Shown here: in pieces, positions 31,124-36,222 of the stretch
Position numbering within the stretch: the stretch's first letter is position 1
Layout: the number at the start of each line of letters is the position of its first letter
NCBI RefSeq assembly: GCF_003590855.1
Contig: NZ_QYUP01000021.1
Span: forward strand, 1 to 36,222
Reading direction: 5' to 3'
DNA from: Massilia cavernae
GTDB lineage: Bacteria; Pseudomonadota; Gammaproteobacteria; Burkholderiales; Burkholderiaceae_D
Length of the DNA: 36,222 bases
Notes under the pieces: generated by a model
Databases searched by the model: none
Told to the model about the DNA's origin: nothing
Seen by the model: only the letters and a program-made list of their open reading frames with translations
Translations under genes and position numbers: made by a program

Positions 31124-34059
31124 TGCGCTCCGCGTTAGAACATTCGATCCGCCTGATGCTGTTGCTGTGGCTCGCGCTGGCAGGCCATGCCGCGCGCGCC
31201 GACACGGCGATCCGCCTGTTCGAGAGTTACGCTGGGAACGTTAACTTCGTCGGCACCCAGGTGACAATTCGCAAGAAGAACGACGACAAGCTGTGCGACG
31301 TGTTCGGGCCGACTGCCAATCGCAAGGCCGCCATTGCCGGCATCCCGAACAGCGCCACGATCATCGGTGCCCACCTGTACTGGGCCGGGTCGGCCTACAA
31401 CCCGGACTACACCATCACCTTCGAGGGCGCCACTGTCGCTGCCGCCAGCGACAGGCGCTATTATTCGACCACGATCGGCAACGACTTCAACTACTTTTCC
31501 GGCGCGGCGGACGTGACCACCCAGGTCAAGAGCAAGCGCAACGGCACCTACACTTTCAAGGGCCTGACTGTCAGCAACGGCTCGCCTTACTGCGCGGTCG
31601 AGGGCGTTACGGGCGGCTTCGCGCTGCTGGTGATCTATTCGGACAGCAGCCAGCCGTACCGCGTGCTCAACATGTACGAAGGTTTCCAGTTCATGCGCTA
31701 CACGGGCATCACGCTCAACCTCAGCAACTTCAAGATCCCTAGCCCGATGGGCAACGTCACCGGGCGCGTGTCGCACATTACCTGGGAAGGCGACGCGGCG
31801 CTCCAGCAGGAAGGCGAGAACCTGCGGTTCAATGGCTCGGCGATGACGGACAACAGCAACCCGGCAGGCAACCAGTTCAACTCGAAGAGCAATATCAATG
31901 GCGACAACGCCTCCTACGGCATCGACTTCGACGCCTACAACATCGCCAGCCCGATCATCCAGTCGGGCGAAACCACCGCCAGTACGCGCTATGAATCCGG
32001 GCAGGACCTGGTGCTCCTGAGCGCAGAAATCATCGCGCTCCCGAACGTGCCGGCCGCCGACCTTGGCCTGTCCATGACACGGGTGGACGAGATGATCACC
32101 GGCCAGGACGTCCGTTTCACGCTATCGGTCAAGAACTTTGGCCCCAGCACCGAGACCGGTCCGACGATTACCGATACCTTGCCGGACGGTCTGAGCTATG
32201 TGTCCGGTTCCGGGACCGGGTGGTCCTGCACCGCATCCGGACAGACGGTCACGTGTTCCAATGCACGGTCGGTGGCCAGCGGCGCCTCGTTGCCCGACCT
32301 GACCCTGACCGCCAGGGTGACCGGGTCTGGAGTACTGACCAATAACGCGACGGTGTCGGGCAAGCTTTTCGACCACGTTTCGGGCAACAATTCCGCGAGC
32401 GCGACCGGCACCGTCGCCCAGTCCTTCGTGTTTACCGATAAGGCCTGCAAATCCGGCGCGGCGTTCGGCGCAGCCGACCAGCCTTGCACCACCGCGCCGA
32501 CTCCGGTGGCCGCCGGCGAAGACCGGACGATCCATATCACCTTCATGTCCGGCGGCGTACCAACCAGGCTGAGCAACGGCAGCGCGACCGACGTGGCCCT
32601 GAAATTCGCTCTGAGCTGCCTGAACCCCACGCAGCACGCGGGCGTCCAGGCAGTCTACGCGGGTGTGGCTTTGCCGCTGTGCGCTGAAGGCGGTGCGGCT
32701 CCCACCGCCTGGTCTGCTGCCAGGACCCTTACCGTTGCCAAGGGCGAGGCCTCGGTCGCGGCGACCTTCAACTACGAAGATGTGGGCAAGGTCCAGCTGT
32801 ACATGCAGGCGACCGCAACCGGTAACGTGGCGACCGGCGTGCCATTCGTCGTCTATCCCTACGAAATCACCTTGTCCGAAAGTGCGGCGGCGCTGATCAA
32901 GGCGGGCGAGAACTTCCCGATGACGGCGACAGCGTTTGCCAAAAAGGTCGGCAGCGCCCAGAAGGCCACGCCGAATTTTGGCAGGGAGATCGAGCCTGAA
33001 AGTTTTGCGGTGCCGGGCGTCGTCAAGGCGGACAGCGCCATGGCCGCCGAGCCGGCGCTCGCCGGCAGCTTCGACGACATCGACGCGGGCGCGTCGAGCG
33101 GCAGCTTTAACTGGAGCGAGGTTGGCGTCATCAAGGCGACTCCCGGCATCAAGAACAAGAACAACACGGCCACCTACCTCGACAACGGCATGCCGACGTC
33201 CTTCAACACCTTGCAGGTGGGGCGCTTCATTCCCCACCATTTCAGCACGGCGGTGACGGCGCCAATGGAATGCGCGCCGAAGATGGGTTGCAGCGGCAGC
33301 GTCGAGAAGGGCGCGGCCTATTCCGAACAAGGCTTCGGCGTCACGGTCACCGCGCACAGCGCCTCGCACAGCGTTACCCGGAATTACGCCGGCACCTATG
33401 CCCGGGATACCGCGTTGACGGCATGGAGCGCCGCAGGCGGGACCGCTGCGAATTCCGGCGCCACGCTCACGGCACCGCTGCTCAAGGCTGCCGATTTCGC
33501 GGCGGGCGCCGCCACCGTCACGGTGTCGTACAAGCTGCAAAATAAATTCGTCCATAGCGCGCCGTACGCTGCGCCGTCGACCGCGGCGTCGGCCTTCCTG
33601 CGCGCCGCAGAAGGCACTGGCGGGGACGGGGTGACGTCGAAACATGACCCGGGACCGGAAGAAGAGGGCCTGCGCATTGTCAGCGGCCGGCTGCTGGTAC
33701 CCAATGGCCACGGGTCCGAACGCCTGGGACTGCCGCTGACGCTGGCCGCGCAGTACTGGTCGGCCAACAAGACCTGGGTCGTGACCGGCACCGACGGCAA
33801 GAGCAAGGTCGACCCGGCCAAGGCGGCGTTTACAAACCTGCAGGGGCAGGCCGTGCCCAACAACGTTATCAGCCTGCAGCCGGCATCGGAGCGCACGCTC
33901 GCGGCCGGCGTGACCGGCTTCACATTGCGGCTGGCGCTGCCTGTGGTGGGGACCTACGACTTGTTGCTCGATCACGAAAAATGGCTTCCAAGCACCAAGG
34001 GCCGCTTCAGGTTCGGGGTCCGAAAGAGCCCGCTGATCTACCTGCGCGAATCCTATTGA
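31123..34059 (+). CDS. mshQ: MshQ, large exported protein with DUF11 and DUF6701-type regions
   Basis: A 978-residue secreted protein, the largest here. Signal peptide: RLMLLLWLALAGHAARA. The N-terminal 300 residues are strand-rich (ESYAGNVNFVGTQVTIRKK). A DUF11/conserved-repeat domain is at about 310-430 (FTLSVKNFGPSTETGPTITD, LPDGLSYVSGSG). The C-terminal half (VGRFIPHHFSTAVTAP and onward to RFGVRKSPLIYLRESY) matches the DUF6701-type end of MshQ proteins. MshQ is probably a pilus-tip or surface-associated adhesin, by position and architecture only. ATG 31123 shares a base with the mshP stop. After the stop a 146-base A+T-rich spacer separates it from mshI. Confidence 0.9.
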   Translation: MRSALEHSIRLMLLLWLALAGHAARADTAIRLFESYAGNVNFVGTQVTIRKKNDDKLCDVFGPTANRKAAIAGIPNSATIIGAHLYWAGSAYNPDYTITFEGATVAAASDRRYYSTTIGNDFNYFSGAADVTTQVKSKRNGTYTFKGLTVSNGSPYCAVEGVTGGFALLVIYSDSSQPYRVLNMYEGFQFMRYTGITLNLSNFKIPSPMGNVTGRVSHITWEGDAALQQEGENLRFNGSAMTDNSNPAGNQFNSKSNINGDNASYGIDFDAYNIASPIIQSGETTASTRYESGQDLVLLSAEIIALPNVPAADLGLSMTRVDEMITGQDVRFTLSVKNFGPSTETGPTITDTLPDGLSYVSGSGTGWSCTASGQTVTCSNARSVASGASLPDLTLTARVTGSGVLTNNATVSGKLFDHVSGNNSASATGTVAQSFVFTDKACKSGAAFGAADQPCTTAPTPVAAGEDRTIHITFMSGGVPTRLSNGSATDVALKFALSCLNPTQHAGVQAVYAGVALPLCAEGGAAPTAWSAARTLTVAKGEASVAATFNYEDVGKVQLYMQATATGNVATGVPFVVYPYEITLSESAAALIKAGENFPMTATAFAKKVGSAQKATPNFGREIEPESFAVPGVVKADSAMAAEPALAGSFDDIDAGASSGSFNWSEVGVIKATPGIKNKNNTATYLDNGMPTSFNTLQVGRFIPHHFSTAVTAPMECAPKMGCSGSVEKGAAYSEQGFGVTVTAHSASHSVTRNYAGTYARDTALTAWSAAGGTAANSGATLTAPLLKAADFAAGAATVTVSYKLQNKFVHSAPYAAPSTAASAFLRAAEGTGGDGVTSKHDPGPEEEGLRIVSGRLLVPNGHGSERLGLPLTLAAQYWSANKTWVVTGTDGKSKVDPAKAAFTNLQGQAVPNNVISLQPASERTLAAGVTGFTLRLALPVVGTYDLLLDHEKWLPSTKGRFRFGVRKSPLIYLRESY

Positions 34060-34146
34060 CGGCGTGAGCCTGGACTTGGACGGGCTTTAAAAAGAATATT
34101 TGTTTCCCCATTGTAAAATTAGTATCAATACTCCATGCAACTTGAA

Positions 34147-34152
34147 TATAAT
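34147..34152 (+). promoter_or_regulatory. Promoter -10 box for the mshI transcript
   Basis: TATAAT is 53 bases ahead of mshI in an A+T-rich spacer (34085-34160), unlike the surrounding coding DNA. No clear -35 lies 17 bases upstream. This suggests that mshI and the following genes can be transcribed separately from the pilin genes. Confidence 0.5.
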
Positions 34153-34205
34153 CAAGCGTCTATCGCGCGATCTTGACAAGTCGCCTAACCTCTCCCGAAG
34201 CCTGC

Positions 34206-35147
34206 ATGCGTTTTTTTAGAAAAGCGAAGAAAACTGAAGCCTGGTTGTCGTTTTCTTTACACGGCGATGGGATGGCCGCCGCCAGCGTCACACGCGGCGA
34301 GGGCGAGAAACCGGTACTCGACTTCTGTGTTTTCATGTCCGGCCAGCCGGGCGCGGAACTGCTGGAAAAGGCCGGCCGCGAGCTGCGCGCCTCGCAGTAT
34401 CACGTGACCACCATCCTGGCCGGCGGTGAATACCAGCTGCTGGCAGTCGAAGCGCCCAACGTTCCGCAAGAGGAACTGAAGACCGCGGTGCGCTGGCGCC
34501 TGAAGGACATGATCGACTTCCACATCGATGATGCCACCATCGACGTGCTCGACATCCCGGTCGATCAGAATCCGGCGGTGCGCTCCAGCCACGGCATGTT
34601 CGCCGTCGCCGCGCGCAACAGCGTGATCGAGAAACGCCAGAACCTGTTTGCGGCCGCCAAGGTCGGACTGTTGGTAATCGACATTCCCGAAATGGCGCAG
34701 CGGAACATCTCGGCCCTGATGGAACCGGAAGGGCGCGGCCTGGCCATGCTGTCCTTCGGCGCCGACGGCGGCCTGTTGACCGTGACCTTCAAGGGCGAAC
34801 TCTACCTGTCGCGCCGCATCGACGTGACGCTCGAACAGCTGCTCGAGTCCGACCACGACCGCAAACACGCCAGCTTCGACAAGATCACGCTCGAGCTGCA
34901 GCGTTCGCTCGACCACTTCGACCGCCAGTTCCACTTCATCAGCGTGTCGAAACTGGTGCTGGCCCCGACCGGCGCCACCGGCCTCGATGAATACCTGTCG
35001 AGCAACCTGTACACCCGCGTCGAAACGATGGACCTGGGTTCGGCGATCGACCTCTCGCGGGTGTCCGGGCTGGCAGCCCCGGCCCAGCAGCAGCGCTTCT
35101 TCTTTACCATCGGCGCCGCGTTGCGCCATGAGGAGACGCGGCTTTGA
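34206..35147 (+). CDS. mshI: MshI, PilM-like assembly protein
   Basis: A 313-residue cytoplasmic actin-fold protein of the PilM/GspL type, part of the inner-membrane alignment subcomplex. The N-terminus MRFFRKAKKTEAWLSFSLHG fits the group. LAVEAPNVPQEELKTAVRWRLKDMIDF is a hallmark of MshI-like proteins. RSLDHFDRQFHF occurs near the C-terminus. Starting at TTG 34173 would add a less hydrophobic leader, so ATG 34206 is preferred. The stop overlaps the TTG start of the next gene. In Vibrio the corresponding genes lie upstream of mshE, so the order is rearranged here. Confidence 0.88.
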   Translation: MRFFRKAKKTEAWLSFSLHGDGMAAASVTRGEGEKPVLDFCVFMSGQPGAELLEKAGRELRASQYHVTTILAGGEYQLLAVEAPNVPQEELKTAVRWRLKDMIDFHIDDATIDVLDIPVDQNPAVRSSHGMFAVAARNSVIEKRQNLFAAAKVGLLVIDIPEMAQRNISALMEPEGRGLAMLSFGADGGLLTVTFKGELYLSRRIDVTLEQLLESDHDRKHASFDKITLELQRSLDHFDRQFHFISVSKLVLAPTGATGLDEYLSSNLYTRVETMDLGSAIDLSRVSGLAAPAQQQRFFFTIGAALRHEETRL

Positions 35148-35770
35148 GCCAGCAAATCAACCTCTTCAACCCGGTCTTCCTGAAGCAGAAAAAGGTCTTC
35201 AGCAGCATCGCCATGGCGCGTGCGCTGGTCGTGTTGATGGTGGGCGCGCTGGCGCTGGTGGCCTATGGGCGCCAGCACGTCAACGCGCTCGAGCGCGAGG
35301 CCAAGGCCGTCGGCGTCCAGCTGGAACAGAAGCAGGCACGCCAGGCGATGGTCAACGCCGAGTTCGCGCCGCGCGCGCCGGGCAAGGCGCTGCAGGACGA
35401 GATCGTGCAGACCGAAGCGCAGCTCAAGGCGCTGCGCTCGGTATCGGGCGTAATGGCGCGCGGCGAACTGGGCAACGCGGCAGGCTATTCGGAATACTTC
35501 AAGGCGCTGGCGCGCCAGAACATGGACGGCCTTTGGCTGACCGGCGTCAGCGTGGCGGGCAGCGACATCGGCATCCGTGGCCGCGCGCTCGACAGCACCA
35601 TGGTGCCCGGCTACATCACGCGCCTCACGCGCGAGCCTGTCATGCAGGGCAAGACCTTCGCCAGCCTGCAGATCAATCAGAACCAGCTGAAGGGGCTGGA
35701 CGGCAAGCCGGTGTCGGCGCCTTTCGTCGAATTCCGGCTTGAGTCGGTGTTGCCGGAGGACGCGAAATGA
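35144..35770 (+). CDS. PilN-like alignment-complex protein
   Basis: A 208-residue single-pass inner-membrane protein. A short cytoplasmic N-terminus with SQQINLFNPVF (the PilN motif INLLP-like, which docks to PilM/MshI) is followed by a membrane helix at about 25-41 and then a coiled-coil region (LEREAKAVGVQLEQKQA). It starts at TTG 35144, supported by AGGAG at 35131-35135 and a TTGA overlap with mshI. It overlaps the next gene by four bases. The MSHA naming of this gene varies, so I give no symbol. Confidence 0.85.
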   Translation: MSQQINLFNPVFLKQKKVFSSIAMARALVVLMVGALALVAYGRQHVNALEREAKAVGVQLEQKQARQAMVNAEFAPRAPGKALQDEIVQTEAQLKALRSVSGVMARGELGNAAGYSEYFKALARQNMDGLWLTGVSVAGSDIGIRGRALDSTMVPGYITRLTREPVMQGKTFASLQINQNQLKGLDGKPVSAPFVEFRLESVLPEDAK

Positions 35771-36222
35771 AGCAATACCTGACGGCGCTGGCCGCCCGCA
35801 TCGACGCGCTCAGCTTGCGCGAACGCGCGATGGTTTTCGCCGCCGCGGCTGCCGCCATCCTGTTCGTGGTCTGGTCGATCATGCTGGGACCGCTGTTCGA
35901 CCGCCAGAAAACGCTGCGCATGCAGCTCGACCAGGCGCGCAACAACATCGGCGGCATCGACGCCGAGATCACCGCCAAGGTACAGGGCTTCGCGGCCGAC
36001 CCGGACGCAGCCAACCGCGAGCGGCTGGCCAGGATCAAGGCGACATCGACACGCTCGGCAACGAACTGCGCGCGCTGGAGCAAGGGCTGGTGGCCCCGGA
36101 ACGGGTGGCACCGATGCTTGAAACCATTCTTGCGGCGAACGGGAAGCTGTCGCTGGTGTCGATGCGGACCCTGCCGGTAAGCCCGGTCAGCGAGACCAGC
36201 TACAATCCGGTCGCGGCGCCAG
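35767..36222 (+). pseudogene. mshJ: MshJ (PilO-like), truncated by window end and apparently frameshifted
   Basis: The N-terminus MKQYLTALAARIDALSLRER plus a membrane helix (AMVFAAAAAAILFVVWSIML) and coiled coil is typical of MshJ/PilO. After LARIK (codon at 36037) the original frame turns into a Trp/Cys/Arg-rich sequence, while the frame shifted by one base from 36039 continues with GDIDTLGNELRALEQGLVAP then ERVAPMLETILAANGKL, as expected for MshJ. One missing G in AAGG at 36037-36040 would restore one reading frame. It may be a real mutation or a sequencing error. The gene runs off the window. Confidence 0.8.

Noticed and set aside
34068-34090. Possible terminator after mshQ (AGCC...GGCT followed by TTTAAAAA)
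   Set aside because: The stem is only four or five pairs with a ten-base loop. Too weak to call.

Overview
The window looks like a high-GC betaproteobacterial chromosome, most likely Oxalobacteraceae (Massilia/Telluria/Janthinobacterium type). The indications are an MSHA-type pilus locus, a PEP-CTERM exported protein, sox genes in the order A-X-B, and the general style of the proteins. This placement is inferred from gene content, not from a database search. I see no insertion sequence, integrase, CRISPR array, rRNA or prophage gene.

Layout. (1) 1-4503: the end of a thiosulfate-oxidation operon. It holds soxA (5' cut), soxX, soxB, two periplasmic thioredoxin-fold proteins and a GlcG/HbpS-like protein, all packed tightly on +. 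(2) 4771-6372: a chemotaxis receptor. (3) 6387-8010: a membrane-anchored TlpA-type reductase on - and a DUF302 lipoprotein on +. (4) 8036-10121: a methyltransferase and an acyltransferase-3 membrane protein on -, next to tRNA-Leu(UAA) at 10435-10521. (5) 10655-17436: a ParB-like protein, a penicillin-acylase-family hydrolase, thymidine kinase, a small M50-like membrane protein and the tail-specific protease Prc, closed by a textbook terminator. (6) 17638-18241: a PEP-CTERM gene that is apparently broken (ATC in place of the start, plus a frameshift). (7) 18360-24380: two convergent acyl-CoA operons. The forward one has a large/small acyl-CoA dehydrogenase pair and a MaoC hydratase. The reverse one has an APH-fold kinase and an ACAD10/11-like dehydrogenase, with a histidine phosphatase upstream. 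(8) 24549 to the end: an MSHA pilus cluster in the order mshE, mshG, mshF-like, mshA, mshC, mshD, mshO, mshP, mshQ, mshI, a pilN-like gene and mshJ (cut by the window end and frameshifted).

How the genes work together. The sox proteins form the periplasmic SoxAX/SoxB part of the multienzyme system, and the thioredoxin-like proteins probably keep Sox cysteines reduced. In region 7 the kinase plus ACAD10/11-like dehydrogenase is the separate-gene form of the human ACAD10/ACAD11 fusions and resembles LvaA/LvaC of Pseudomonas putida, so 4-hydroxyacyl-CoA catabolism is the best hypothesis. A near-identical 17-bp element with the symmetric core G-N-ACG-NN-CGT-N-C lies upstream of both convergent operons and suggests one regulator for both. 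In the MSHA locus a strong hairpin follows the major pilin gene and contains the start codon of the next gene, which could set the ratio of major to minor pilins.

Limits. All functions come from motifs and remembered family features. No alignment, structure prediction or promoter scoring was run. Two apparent frameshifts (near 17967 and 36039) lie in short homopolymers and could be sequencing errors.
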